Positions 26,722 through 35,610 of a stretch of 45,476 nt of DNA are shown here, in pieces (position 1 is the first letter of the stretch; every line of letters starts with the position of its first letter). The notes under the pieces are model-generated. The model saw nothing but the letters and a program-made list of their open reading frames with translations, searched no databases and was not told the DNA's origin. The stretch is taken from assembly GCA_031281585.1 (NCBI GenBank), contig JAITFE010000031.1, positions 1 through 45,476 of the forward strand, written 5' to 3'. Made by a program: the position numbers and the translations under genes. This stretch comes from Bifidobacteriaceae bacterium (GTDB taxonomy: Bacteria; Actinomycetota; Actinomycetes; Actinomycetales; WQXJ01).

Positions 26722-28718
26722 ACGCCACACCGGACACACCCGTTAGCGAGCAGAAAGGCGCCCAAGTGGCCACTGAGATCGACCGGCTCCGGGTAGTGGG
26801 CAAGCCGCTGGACGGCCACCTGCCGGACGTCCACCCGCGCGACGCCTGGACCGACCGCAAACTGCACTACAACCTGGTCAACCCCAACAACCGGCGCAAG
26901 TTCAAGGTGATCGTGGTCGGCACCGGCCTGTCGGGGGCGGGCGCCGCCGCCGCGCTGGGCGAACTGGGCTACGACGTGGACGTGTTCTCATTCCACGACG
27001 TGCCGCGGCGCGCCCACTCGATCGCCGCGCAGGGCGGCATCAACTCGCCGCGCGCCCGCAAGGTCGACAACGACTCCATCGACCGGTTCGTCAAGGACAC
27101 GGTCAAGGGCGGCGACTACCGCGGCCGCGAGGAGGACGCCTACCGCCTGGGCGAAGAGGGCATCCGCGTGATCAACCACATGCAGGCGATCGGCGCGGCG
27201 TTCGCCCGCGAGTACGGCGGCCAGTTGGCCACCCGCTCGTTCGGCGGCGTCCAGGTGTCCCGCACCTACTACACCAGGGGCCAGACCGGCCAACAGCTGG
27301 AATTGGCGGCCGCCCACGCGCTGTCGCGCCAGGTGGCGGCCGGGACGTGCAAACTGCACTCCCGCCAGGAGATGCTGGACCTGATCGTCAAAGACGGCCG
27401 CGCCCAGGGGATTGTGGTGCGCGACCTGGTCACCGGCAAGGTCAGGGCGCAGACCGCGCACGCGGTGATCCTGTGCACCGGCGGCTACGGCAACATCTAC
27501 TACAAGGCCACGTTGGCGAAGAACTCCAACGCCACGGCGATTTGGCGGGCCTACAAGCGCGGCGCGTACTTCGCCAACCCGTGCTTTGTGCAGATCCACC
27601 CGACCGCCCTGCCGCTCATGTCGAAGTGGCAGTCGAAGAAGACGCTCATGTCGGAGTCGCTCCGCAACGACGGCCGCATTTGGGCGCCGCGCAAGAAGCA
27701 AGACGACCGCGACCCGAACACCATCCCCGAAGAGGAGCGCTTCTACTTCCTGGAAGAGCGCTACCCCGCCTTCGGCAACCTGGTGCCCCGCGACGTGGCG
27801 TCCCGGAACATCCGCGAGCGGATCGACGCCGGCTACGGCGTTGGCCCCCTGCACAACGCGGTCTACCTGGACTTCCGCACCGGCATTGAGCGCCTGGGCG
27901 TCAAACTCATCCGCGAGCGCTACTCGAACCTGTTCAACATGTACGAGGAGCTGACCGGCGAAGACCCGTACAAGACCCCCATGCGGATCGCCCCGTCGGT
28001 CCACTTCACCATGGGCGGGCTGTGGACGGATTACGACCAGATGACCTCCATTCCGGGGCTGTTCATTGGCGGCGAGGCGGGTTGGGCCTATCACGGCGCG
28101 AACCGCCTGGGTGCCAACTCGCTCCTGTCCGGTTGCGTGGACGGCTGGTTCACCTTGCCCTACGCCGTGCCGAACTACCTGGCCGGGCTGTTGGGCCAGG
28201 CCGCGCTAGACCCAGGCGACCAGGCGGTCAGGGACACCGTTAAGTACGTGCAAGACGGGATTGACCACCTGCTCAGCATTGACGGCACCTATGGGCCGGA
28301 CCACTTCCACGAGCAGCTCGGCGCCATCTTGGACCGGTACGCATCGGTCTCCCGCGACCCGGAAGGGCTGGCCACCGCGATCGGGGAAATCCGCAAGCTG
28401 CGGGAGGAGTTCTGGCGGGACGTCAAAGTGGTCGGCGAAGGCGACCGGCTCAACCAGGAACTGGAAACGGCCGGCCGCGTGGCGGACTACCTCGAACTGG
28501 GCGAACTGCTGTGCATTGACGCCTTGGACCGCGACGAATCGGCGGGCGCGCACTTCCGCACCGACCACGAGATCGACGGGGAAGCCAAGCGCGACGACGA
28601 GGACTGGTGCTTCTGCTCCGCCTGGGAGTACCCCGGCGACCCGAGCGCGAGGCCCATCCGCAACTTCGAACCTCTGACCTTCCGGGCCGTGCCCCTCCAG
28701 CAAAGGAACTACAAGTGA
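26718..28718 (+). CDS. sdhA: Succinate dehydrogenase/fumarate reductase flavoprotein
   Basis: A 666-residue cytoplasm-facing catalytic subunit. The FAD-binding fold starts at VVGTGLSGAGAAAALGELGY (about residue 66). The covalent-flavin histidine is in RRAHSIAAQGGIN, and substrate and active-site regions include RTYYTRGQTGQQL, QIHPTALP, SVHFTMGGLW and HGANRLGANSLLSG. The length and the C-terminal EDWCFCSAWEYPG segment fit the B-type enzymes of Actinomycetota. The start overlaps the sdhC stop, and the stop overlaps the sdhB GTG, so the three subunits are translationally coupled. Confidence 0.96.
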   Translation: MNATPDTPVSEQKGAQVATEIDRLRVVGKPLDGHLPDVHPRDAWTDRKLHYNLVNPNNRRKFKVIVVGTGLSGAGAAAALGELGYDVDVFSFHDVPRRAHSIAAQGGINSPRARKVDNDSIDRFVKDTVKGGDYRGREEDAYRLGEEGIRVINHMQAIGAAFAREYGGQLATRSFGGVQVSRTYYTRGQTGQQLELAAAHALSRQVAAGTCKLHSRQEMLDLIVKDGRAQGIVVRDLVTGKVRAQTAHAVILCTGGYGNIYYKATLAKNSNATAIWRAYKRGAYFANPCFVQIHPTALPLMSKWQSKKTLMSESLRNDGRIWAPRKKQDDRDPNTIPEEERFYFLEERYPAFGNLVPRDVASRNIRERIDAGYGVGPLHNAVYLDFRTGIERLGVKLIRERYSNLFNMYEELTGEDPYKTPMRIAPSVHFTMGGLWTDYDQMTSIPGLFIGGEAGWAYHGANRLGANSLLSGCVDGWFTLPYAVPNYLAGLLGQAALDPGDQAVRDTVKYVQDGIDHLLSIDGTYGPDHFHEQLGAILDRYASVSRDPEGLATAIGEIRKLREEFWRDVKVVGEGDRLNQELETAGRVADYLELGELLCIDALDRDESAGAHFRTDHEIDGEAKRDDEDWCFCSAWEYPGDPSARPIRNFEPLTFRAVPLQQRNYK

Positions 28719-29467
28719 GACTGATCCTTGAAGTGTGGCGTCAGGACGGCCCTGATGCCGAAGGAAGCTTCGAAACCCACGAGATCAACGACGCGACGCC
28801 GGAAATGTCGCTTCTGGAGTTGCTCGACCGCCTGAATCATCAGCTGGTCGAGGACGACCAGGACCCGGTCGCCTTCGAGTCCGACTGCCGCGAAGGGATT
28901 TGCGGCACCTGCGGGCTGGACGTCAACGGGGTCCCGCATGGTCCGGAGGACAACGTGCCGGCTTGCGGCCAGCACGTCCGCTCCTTCTCGGACGGCCAGA
29001 CGGTCCGCTTCACGCCGTTCAGGGCGAAGTCCTTCCCGGTGGTCCGCGACTTGATTGTGGACCGGACCGGCCTGGACCGGATCATCCAGGCAGGCGGCAC
29101 CATCTCGGTTGACGCCGGCACGGCCCCGGACGCGGACACCCTGCTGGTGACGCATGACGACGCGGAGCGGGCGCTCGACTTCGCCGCGTGCATCGGCTGC
29201 GGCGCGTGCGTGTCGGCCTGCCCGAACGGCGCGGCGTACCTGTACACCGGAGCGAAGCTGTCCCACCTGGCCCTGATCCCGCACGGCAAGGAGGAACGCG
29301 CCAAGCGGGCCCGTTCAATGATCACGCAGATGCAGCACGAGTTCGGCCCTTGCTCGCAGATCGGCGAATGCGCGCTGGCCTGCCCGGCGAACATTCCGCT
29401 GGTGGCGATCGCGGCGGTCAACCGCGAGCGCCTGCGGGCCGGCTTCAAGAAGGGCAAGCCCAACTAA
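28715..29467 (+). CDS. sdhB: Succinate dehydrogenase/fumarate reductase iron-sulfur subunit
   Basis: A 250-residue electron-transfer subunit. The 2Fe-2S site is CREGICGTCGLDVNG with a later CGQH (about residues 60-87), the 4Fe-4S site is CIGCGACVSACP near 160, and the third cluster site is CSQIGECALACPANIPL near 213. GTG 28715 overlaps the sdhA stop (GTGA) and begins with the normal RLILEVWRQ. An upstream in-frame ATG at 28607 would only add the shadow of sdhA. A terminator hairpin lies about 110 bases downstream. Confidence 0.96.
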   Translation: MRLILEVWRQDGPDAEGSFETHEINDATPEMSLLELLDRLNHQLVEDDQDPVAFESDCREGICGTCGLDVNGVPHGPEDNVPACGQHVRSFSDGQTVRFTPFRAKSFPVVRDLIVDRTGLDRIIQAGGTISVDAGTAPDADTLLVTHDDAERALDFAACIGCGACVSACPNGAAYLYTGAKLSHLALIPHGKEERAKRARSMITQMQHEFGPCSQIGECALACPANIPLVAIAAVNRERLRAGFKKGKPN

Positions 29468-29575
29468 CCCGCCAACAACAAGGCGCCCGGTGCCGCGGGG
29501 CCGCCAACGTGACCGAGGTCGCGGAGGCGCCCACACGGCATCGGGCACCCGTCGTTAACCTCCAAAAACGCCCAC

Positions 29576-29615
29576 GACTGTCCCCACCATTCAAACCGGG
29601 GACGGTCATTTCTTT
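29576..29615 (+). terminator. Terminator-like hairpin after sdhCAB
   Basis: GACTGTCCCC at 29576-29585 pairs with GGGGACGGTC at 29598-29607 (one G-T pair) around a 12-base loop, followed by ATTTCTTT. Position and T-rich tail suit the end of the sdhCAB transcript. Confidence 0.6.
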
Positions 29616-29716
29616 GAACGACGGGGACACACATGAAGCGGCGGGGGCGCGGGGCCCGGTGAGGTTCCCACCACAGGCGGATGAACCGGGGGCCGTGCTC
29701 ACGTACTCTGTATCCC

Positions 29717-32056
29717 GTGGTTAAGCGAGCGCTGCGCATGGGCGGCAAATGGACGGTCGGCCTGGCCGGCTTCATGGTGATTTCGCTGGCGTGCGGGGTT
29801 CTCGCGTCGGCGCTGTTCCTCCCGGTCGTGGCGATCGCCGACGTGGCGACGGACACCGGGACCAAGGTGCTGGACGCGGTGCCCGCGGAACTTCAAATGC
29901 CGGAACTGTCGCAACGCTCCTACATGTACGCCTCAGACGGCACCACTCTGCTCGCCACGTTCTACGCCCAAAACCGCGTGGTGGTGGGCCTGGACGACAT
30001 CTCCGAGCCGATGCAGCACGCCGTGATCGCCTTGGAGGACCGGCGCTTCTATGAGCATTCGGGCGTGGACGTCCAAGGCATGGCCAGGGCGTTCATCAAC
30101 AACTCGGTCAACGAGGACGACGTCCAAGGCGCCTCGACCCTGACCCAGCAGTTCGTCAAGAACTCCCTCATCCAAAAGGCGGCGCTGGAGGGCGACGAGG
30201 AAGCCGCCGACGCGGCCATCGAGGTCAATTACGGCCGCAAGCTCCGCGAGGCCAAGATGGCCGTCGAACTGGAAAAGAAGTACGGCAAGGACAGGATCCT
30301 CGAGGGCTACCTGAACATCGCGCAGTTCGGCCCGTCGCTCTACGGCGTGGAGGCGGCCGCGAACTACTACTTCGGCGTCAGCGCCAAGGACCTGACCCCC
30401 GTCCAAGCGGCCACGATCGCGGCGATCACCCAAAAGCCGAACGGCCTGGACCCGGAGCAGTTCCCGGAGGCGAACAAGCCTCGCCGGGACGACGCGCTGC
30501 GCGCCATGCTCCGCGACAAGTACATCACGCAGGCGGAATTCGACGAGGCGATCGCCGTCGACGTGACCGAATCGCTCGACATCCACCCGACCCCCGCCAG
30601 CTGCGACGCCGCGGACGCGCTGAACGCCGGGTTCTTCTGCGACTACGTGGTGGCGGAACTGCTCCGCTCGGAGGCGTTCGGAGAGGATTCCGAGACGCGG
30701 GGCGCCTTGCTGCAACGGGGCGGCCTCCACATCACCACGACAATCGACTTGAAGATGCAGAACGACGCGATGAACGCGATCGAGACCAAGGTGCCAATGG
30801 GGGACCCTTCGGGGGTCGCGCAAGCCTTGACCGCGGTTGAGCCCGGCACCGGCGAGATCAAAGCGATGGCCCAAAACCGCCACTACAAAGGCGGCCAGAC
30901 GGACGATGCGACCACGACCGCCGTCAACTACAACGTGGACCTCAAGTACGGCGGCTCCTCCGGTTTCCAGCCCGGATCGACCTTCAAGCCCTTCATCTTG
31001 GCGCAGTGGCTGACCGCCGGCCACGCGTTGCGGGAGACGTTCGACGGCTCGAAGAACCACTACGTCAAGGACCGCTGGCCGGCCAAATGCATGGACGGCG
31101 GGACGGTCTGGGTCGAGGACTGGCCGGTGTCAGGCGGCGCCAGGAAGAACAACACCGCGCTCCAGGCGACCATTAGCTCAATGAACGCCTCCTACGCGGC
31201 CATGCTGCGCAAACTCGATCTGTGCGAGGTCCGCGACCTGGTCGCGGCGATGGGCGTGCAGCGGGCGGACGGCAACGAGTGGCAGGTGCTCCCCTCAATG
31301 GTCTTGGGGTCCAACGAGGTCTCCCCGCTGTCCATGGCGGGCGCGTACGCCACCTTCGCCTCGGGCGGCATCTACTGTCCCCCAACCTCGATCAAGTCGG
31401 TGACGGACGCCTCCGGCGAGGAAATCGCGCTCCCGGAACGGGAATGCCGCCGGGTCCTTGACGAAGGGGTGGCCAACGCCGTCAGCTTCGCCTTGCGGTC
31501 TGCGGTCGCCGGCGGCACGGGCACGGCCGCGAGGATCACGGACGGCCGTCAAACGGCGGGCAAGACCGGCACCACGGATGATTCGAAGGCCGCCTGGTTC
31601 TGCGGCTACACCCCGCAGTTGGCGGCGGCGATCTGGGCTGGCTACCCCGGAGAGCAGAAGGTCCTGCGGGGCACGATCGGCGGCCGGTACTACTCCGGAG
31701 CGTTCGGCGGCGACCTGTCGGCCCCCGTTTTCAGCCACTTCATGTCCAACGTGCTGGAAGGCACGGAGAAGCTGACGTTCGGCCCGGTCCCGAAGAAGCT
31801 CGACGTGGGCAACCCCATCCGGGTGCCGTCGGTGCTCGGACTCAGCCCCAAGGACGCCAAGAAGAAGCTGGAAACCGAGAACTTCAAGGTCGAAGTCGCC
31901 AAAGAAAAGGTCGCCTCCGACAAATACGCGGCCGGCACCGTCGCGGAGCAGGACCCCTCCAGTTGGTCCTACCCCGGCAACACGATCACCCTGAAGCTGT
32001 CTTCCGGCCCGCCGCCCAAGCCCGCGGCGTCTTCCCCGGCCCCGGCCCGCGGTTAG
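29717..32056 (+). CDS. Bifunctional penicillin-binding protein (GT51 + transpeptidase + PASTA)
   Basis: A 779-residue class A PBP that polymerises and crosslinks peptidoglycan. A membrane anchor lies at about 10-35. The glycosyltransferase domain has LEDRRFYEHSGVD (about 105), GASTLTQQFVKN and a long helix EAKMAVELEKKYGKDRIL. The transpeptidase domain has the nucleophile S in GSTFK (about 421), the SMN motif and KTGTT (about 616). One PASTA-like domain (VPSVLGLSPKDAKKKL) and a Pro/Ala-rich tail finish it. I prefer GTG 29717: TACTCT at 29704-29709 lies seven bases upstream, which suits a leaderless message. The ATG at 29681 is the alternative. Confidence 0.92.
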   Translation: MVKRALRMGGKWTVGLAGFMVISLACGVLASALFLPVVAIADVATDTGTKVLDAVPAELQMPELSQRSYMYASDGTTLLATFYAQNRVVVGLDDISEPMQHAVIALEDRRFYEHSGVDVQGMARAFINNSVNEDDVQGASTLTQQFVKNSLIQKAALEGDEEAADAAIEVNYGRKLREAKMAVELEKKYGKDRILEGYLNIAQFGPSLYGVEAAANYYFGVSAKDLTPVQAATIAAITQKPNGLDPEQFPEANKPRRDDALRAMLRDKYITQAEFDEAIAVDVTESLDIHPTPASCDAADALNAGFFCDYVVAELLRSEAFGEDSETRGALLQRGGLHITTTIDLKMQNDAMNAIETKVPMGDPSGVAQALTAVEPGTGEIKAMAQNRHYKGGQTDDATTTAVNYNVDLKYGGSSGFQPGSTFKPFILAQWLTAGHALRETFDGSKNHYVKDRWPAKCMDGGTVWVEDWPVSGGARKNNTALQATISSMNASYAAMLRKLDLCEVRDLVAAMGVQRADGNEWQVLPSMVLGSNEVSPLSMAGAYATFASGGIYCPPTSIKSVTDASGEEIALPERECRRVLDEGVANAVSFALRSAVAGGTGTAARITDGRQTAGKTGTTDDSKAAWFCGYTPQLAAAIWAGYPGEQKVLRGTIGGRYYSGAFGGDLSAPVFSHFMSNVLEGTEKLTFGPVPKKLDVGNPIRVPSVLGLSPKDAKKKLETENFKVEVAKEKVASDKYAAGTVAEQDPSSWSYPGNTITLKLSSGPPPKPAASSPAPARG

Positions 32057-32059
32057 AAC

Positions 32060-32076
32060 GGCCGGGTTACCCGGCC
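32060..32076. terminator. Perfect hairpin between convergent genes
   Basis: GGCCGGG and CCCGGCC form a perfect 7-bp stem with loop TTA between the stop of the PBP gene (+) and the threonine aldolase gene (-). The TTA loop is itself the aldolase stop codon. There is no T run, so termination is only likely. Confidence 0.45.
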
Positions 32077-33128
32077 CGCCGCAGACGTTGGGTCGCCTCT
32101 TGCAGGTGCCCGATGCCGTCCGCCAACGCCGCGTCGTCAATGTCCCGGTGGGTGACCAGCCGGACGGCCGGCCCCATGGTCAGACAGCCGACCCCCGCCT
32201 CCTGCCACGCCTTCGCGAGCTGAGTCGCCGTGAAGCCTGCGTCCGGGCCTGGTTCGGCCATCACTATGTTGGTGGGCGGCTCCTCGGCCACCAGTCCCAG
32301 GTCCCGCAGGGCGCTCGCCAATTCGGCCGCCCGCCGCCGGTCCTCGTCAATGCGGGGCAGCTCCTCCTCCAAAGCCACCAGCGCGGCCGCCGCCAGCACC
32401 CCGGATTGGCGGAGCCCGCCGCCGAAGGCTTTGCGCCAGCGCCGGGCGCGCTCAACGAACGCGCGCGAGGCGCAAAGCATTGAGCCGACCGGCGCGCCCA
32501 GGCCCTTCGAGAAGCAGACGCTGACCGTGTCTGGTTGGCCCAAAGCCTCGGCGGGGCTGACGCACTGGGCGGCGGCGGCGTGCCAAAGGCGGGCGCCGTC
32601 AACGTGGACGGCCCACCCGGCTTGGTGGACGGCATCGTACAACTGGCGGGCCAAACGCCAAGGGATGAAGTGGCCGCCGGCGTGGTTGTGGGTGTTCTCC
32701 AGGCAGACCAGGCGCGTGATCAACTCGTAGTAGGCGGGTTGGGCGGACTCCTCCGCGGCGATGGCCTGAATATCGGCCGGGGCGGGCACCCCCGGGGCGT
32801 AGGACCAGGGGAGCTCCAGGGGGATGCCGCCCGCGATCCAGGCGGCGGTGCCCAACTCGTGAGACAGCACGTGGGCGTGCCTGGGCGCCAGGAAGCGTTC
32901 GCCGCGGCCCAGGTGCGTGGTCAACGCGACCAGGTTGGACATGGAGCCGGACGGCATGAAAAGACCCGCTTCCTGTCCCAACAGCGCCGCTGTGCGGGCT
33001 TCCAGTTCGGCAACGGTGGGATCGCGGTCAATCACGTCGTCGCCGGTGGGGGCGGCCGCCATCGCGCGGCGCATCGATTCGGAGGGCTGGGTGACCGTGT
33101 CGGATCGGAAATCGACTTTGATAGCCAT
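32067..33128 (-). CDS. ltaE: L-threonine aldolase (low-specificity type)
   Basis: A 353-residue PLP enzyme cleaving threonine or allo-threonine to glycine and acetaldehyde. The N-terminus VDFRSDTVTQPSESMRRAM, the PLP-contact region GDDVIDRDPTVAELE, the LPSGSMSN-equivalent FMPSGSMSN, LENTHNHAGG, VHVDGARLWHAA and the PLP lysine in CFSKGLGAPVGS (about residue 200) are all present. The start is ATG 33128. It is divergent from the VapB-like gene and convergent with the PBP gene, so it is transcribed alone. Confidence 0.92.
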   Translation of the reverse strand: MAIKVDFRSDTVTQPSESMRRAMAAAPTGDDVIDRDPTVAELEARTAALLGQEAGLFMPSGSMSNLVALTTHLGRGERFLAPRHAHVLSHELGTAAWIAGGIPLELPWSYAPGVPAPADIQAIAAEESAQPAYYELITRLVCLENTHNHAGGHFIPWRLARQLYDAVHQAGWAVHVDGARLWHAAAAQCVSPAEALGQPDTVSVCFSKGLGAPVGSMLCASRAFVERARRWRKAFGGGLRQSGVLAAAALVALEEELPRIDEDRRRAAELASALRDLGLVAEEPPTNIVMAEPGPDAGFTATQLAKAWQEAGVGCLTMGPAVRLVTHRDIDDAALADGIGHLQEATQRLRRAG

Positions 33129-33192
33129 GCATCAGTTATATCGCCCCGGTGAAGGACCCGGCGCGGGCGCGGATTACGTAGACTAGCCGATT

Positions 33193-33534
33193 GTGATCTT
33201 CCGCTCCATCGCCGACTCGAGGCCGTATCCGGATCACGGATTCGTGTCCTCGCGGCAATGGTCGCGGGTTCCACCCCGCCAGGTGCGCCTCGCCGAGTTA
33301 ATCACCACCAAGTCGACGCTGGACTTGGCCAGCTTGCTGTCCGAGGATTCGACCTTCTACGGGGACCTGTTCGCCCACGTGGTCTACTGGCAGGGCGCCT
33401 ACTATCTGGAGGACGGGCTGCACCGGGCGGTGCGGGCGGCCTTGCGGGGCCGGGGCACCCTGCACGCGCGGGTGCTGAACCTGGACGAGTTGGAAACCGG
33501 GCCGGCAGACGGAGGTCAGGCCGATGGCTCCTAG
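33193..33534 (+). CDS. Small conserved actinobacterial protein, VapB-like annotation family
   Basis: A 113-residue protein I recognise as a conserved actinobacterial family, often labelled as a VapB-type antitoxin without functional proof. The core is PYPDHGFVSSRQWSRVPPRQVRL, then TTKSTLDLASLLSEDSTFYGDLFAHVV and YLEDGLHRAVRAAL. No toxin gene of the VapC kind is next to it. Instead it overlaps a LytR C-terminal-domain protein by 11 bases, its usual partner. GTG 33193 is preceded by TAGACT at 33179-33184, so a leaderless message is likely. The function is unknown, and the antitoxin label should not be trusted. Confidence 0.78.
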   Translation: MIFRSIADSRPYPDHGFVSSRQWSRVPPRQVRLAELITTKSTLDLASLLSEDSTFYGDLFAHVVYWQGAYYLEDGLHRAVRAALRGRGTLHARVLNLDELETGPADGGQADGS

Positions 33535-34129
33535 CACCCCGGAGTCGCGCCGCCAGCATCTGCGCTGGCGCCAGGCGACCATCTATTCGTTGCTGGTCGG
33601 CGGGCTGATCGTGGTGGCGGCCTGGGCGATCGGCATGTGGACGGGCCAACTGCAGCCCATGTTCAACGACGATTTCAAGTACAAGCCCACCGAAAGCCCC
33701 CAGGCGCAGATGGCGCCCTGCCCGGTCGGGGCCGGCGCGACCTATCCGGCCGTGACCGCGGTCACCGTCAAGGTTCTGAACGGCACCAACAAGGACGGCT
33801 TGGCCGGCAACACCGCCCAGGCCTTGGCCGCCCAGGGCTTCCCCGGACCCGCGACGGGCAACGCCCTGCCCTATGAGGGCGTCGCCAGGCTGGTGGCCGG
33901 AGGCGAAGGCGTCAACCAGGCCTACACGCTCCTGGAATTCTTCCCCGAGGGGACCATCATCACGATCGACCGGCGCGAGGGCACCTTGGTGGACGCGATC
34001 CTCGGCTCCGAGTTCGTCTCGCTCCGAGCCCCCGAGGAGATCGGCTTCGACCCGGCCGCGACGATTGAGCCGCTGCCCTCCTGCCGCCAACTTGATGAGA
34101 TCCTGAGCCAGGGCGCCGAAGGCGACTGA
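33524..34129 (+). CDS. Membrane-anchored LytR C-terminal-domain protein
   Basis: A 201-residue protein. A short basic cytoplasmic tail and one transmembrane helix (about 20-40, YSLLVGGLIVVAAWAIGMW) precede an extracytoplasmic LytR_C domain with VKVLNGTNKDGLAGNTAQALAAQGF and TIITIDRREGTLVDAILGS. LytR_C domains often occur on cell-envelope proteins of the LytR-CpsA-Psr group, but the catalytic LCP domain is absent here. The ATG at 33524 overlaps the preceding gene by 11 bases, indicating coupled expression. It may take part in wall-polymer attachment. That is inference. Confidence 0.8.
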   Translation: MAPSTPESRRQHLRWRQATIYSLLVGGLIVVAAWAIGMWTGQLQPMFNDDFKYKPTESPQAQMAPCPVGAGATYPAVTAVTVKVLNGTNKDGLAGNTAQALAAQGFPGPATGNALPYEGVARLVAGGEGVNQAYTLLEFFPEGTIITIDRREGTLVDAILGSEFVSLRAPEEIGFDPAATIEPLPSCRQLDEILSQGAEGD

Positions 34130-34605
34130 TGGGGGCCGCTGCCCTTCCCACGCCGCCGCCACCCTGCCACCCGGCAGATCCCGCGCCCGCCGTGCCTCCG
34201 CCGCATGTCCCCGCAGTTCCTTTCCCGCAACCTCACCTGGCGGCTGTCCGTTTCTCCCCGAAGCGGGGGTTTTCGGCTCGCTTCGGGGAGAAACGGACAG
34301 GTCTGGGTTGGGCTCGTTAACGGTCTGGCACGCTGACCTGGGACGATGCCGTGTTGCCGGTTGGCGGCATCGGGCGCGGTTGTCCGTTTCTCCCCGAAGC
34401 GGGGGTTTTCGGCTAGCTTCGGGGAGAAACGGACAGGCGTGGGTTGGGCGCGTTGACGGTCTGGTCCGCTGACGTGCGACGATGCCGTAGGGCGGGTTGG
34501 CGGCATCGGGCGTGGTTGTCCGTTTCTCCCTGAAGCGGGGGTTTTCGGCTCGCTTCGGGGAGAAACGGACAGGGGCCCAGCCGACGCGTGGATGAAGGAC
34601 TCTGA
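34130..34605. other. Non-coding stretch made of palindromic repeat units
   Basis: Between the LytR_C gene and lacI I see no gene. It holds three copies of a 55-base palindrome at a 136-base period and the start of the left direct repeat. Long open frames in several readings are repeat artefacts. Confidence 0.7.
34245..34571. repeat. Palindromic repeat, three copies at a 136-bp period
   Basis: Copies are at 34245-34299, 34381-34435 and 34517-34571. Each has two arms of about 20-21 bases (beginning TGTCCGTTTCTCCCC, ending GGGGAGAAACGGACA) around a 13-base loop GGGGTTTTCGGCT. The copies differ at single bases: the second has A for C at the base of the stem, and the third has T for C in the left arm. 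The 81-base spacers are also related and contain a second hairpin, GATGCCG...CGGCATC. The exact 136-base spacing makes these tandem units. Confidence 0.93.
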
Positions 34606-34795
34606 TCACGCCGGCAGGCGCGCCGTGGAGGCGCGGCGGACCACGCGGACGGCGTGCTCGACCTGGGTATTGGCCGGTGCCGTTCCGGCCACTATGTCGA
34701 ACAGGAGACGGGCGCAGGTGGCGCCTGCCTCACGTGGGCGCACGTCGATCGCGGTGATCGGCGGGTTGTGCATTTCCAAGCGGTCGGAGTCGACG
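34321..34795. repeat. Left copy of long direct repeat
   Basis: Matches 43861-44335 at a constant offset of 9,540 bases, with about 20 differences over 475 bases. The final 224 bases (34572-34795) have only two differences. It contains two of the palindromic units and the last 190 bases of lacI. The match stops abruptly after GTCGACG at 34795/44335. Confidence 0.93.
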
Positions 34796-35610
34796 CAGGC
34801 TGCGACGGCAAGGGTGCGCCCTATTTCGTGGCCGGCCAGAGCCAAGACCGAGGCGATTTCGACGGCTGAGCCGTCCGGGCCGCAGACCAACGCGTCAATG
34901 TCAGGATGCCTGGCGAGCAGGTCGGCCGCAGTTTCGCGCATCTGTGCCCAAGTCGCCTCATAGGGCAGAGTCGCCGTCAGCGGCTCGCAGCGGCGGTCGC
35001 GGCACCATTCGGTGTATCCCAATGCCACCTGGCGGGACCATTCGACGGTTCCCTCGCAGGCCAATAGGGCAGGCCGACGGGCGCCGCTGGCGGCCACCTC
35101 GTCCATCAACTCGTGAATTGCCTCGCGGTGGCGCGACCAAACCAGGCCGTCCGGCGCTGGTCCCTCCGGCACCGGTTCGCAGGTAACGACGGTGATCGGC
35201 GAGCCTGCCAGGGCGGCGATGAAGGGGTCGTCAACGCGAGGGTCGGAAATGAGCAGGCCGTCGGCGCGCAACGGCCTGAGGCCTGCGCGTGCGGACAGAT
35301 CGGCGACGATCGCCAGGTCGTAGTCGTGGCGGGTCGCTTCGGCCAGTGCGCCGAAGGCGAAGGACATGTAGTAGCTGGAACGGTTGAGCGCCTCTGGCAG
35401 CGCCAAGGCGATGACTCCGGTGGAGGTTCCACGCAGGTGCCGGGCCGCGCTGTTCGGCACATACCCCAATTCGGTGGTGGCTTGAGCCACTCGCTCGCGG
35501 GTTCGAGGCGCGACCCGACCTCGGCCGGTCAAGGCGTCCGAAGCGGTGGTAACGCTGACTCCCGCGCGTTGGGCGACGTCAACGAGGGTCGCGCGGCGGG
35601 GGCGTGACAT
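34606..35610 (-). CDS. LacI-family transcriptional regulator
   Basis: A 334-residue repressor. The N-terminal helix-turn-helix is TLVDVAQRAGVSVTTASDALTGRGRV, followed by the hinge (NSAARHLRGTSTGVIAL) and a periplasmic-binding-like effector domain to the C-terminus. It is divergent from the binding-protein gene of the second ABC cassette, with a perfect 16-bp palindrome between them as its probable operator. ATG 35610 is preceded on the minus strand by TACACT six bases upstream, suggesting a leaderless message. Its last 63 codons lie inside the direct repeat, and a second copy of just that end is found near 44.2 kb. The ligand is unknown, presumably the imported compound or a product. Confidence 0.92.
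   Translation of the reverse strand: MSRPRRATLVDVAQRAGVSVTTASDALTGRGRVAPRTRERVAQATTELGYVPNSAARHLRGTSTGVIALALPEALNRSSYYMSFAFGALAEATRHDYDLAIVADLSARAGLRPLRADGLLISDPRVDDPFIAALAGSPITVVTCEPVPEGPAPDGLVWSRHREAIHELMDEVAASGARRPALLACEGTVEWSRQVALGYTEWCRDRRCEPLTATLPYEATWAQMRETAADLLARHPDIDALVCGPDGSAVEIASVLALAGHEIGRTLAVAACVDSDRLEMHNPPITAIDVRPREAGATCARLLFDIVAGTAPANTQVEHAVRVVRRASTARLPA

Noticed and set aside
33193-33534. Toxin-antitoxin module
   Set aside because: Only the antitoxin-labelled protein is present, its partner is a LytR_C membrane protein, and there is no PIN-domain toxin beside it.
34245-34571. CRISPR array from the regularly spaced palindromes
   Set aside because: The spacers are homologous to one another and 81 bases long, repeats are 55 bases, and no cas genes are present.
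33902-34609. Minus-strand frames of 190-435 codons over the palindromes and the LytR_C gene
   Set aside because: They are created by the palindromic repeats plus high-GC shadow coding. No domain is recognisable.
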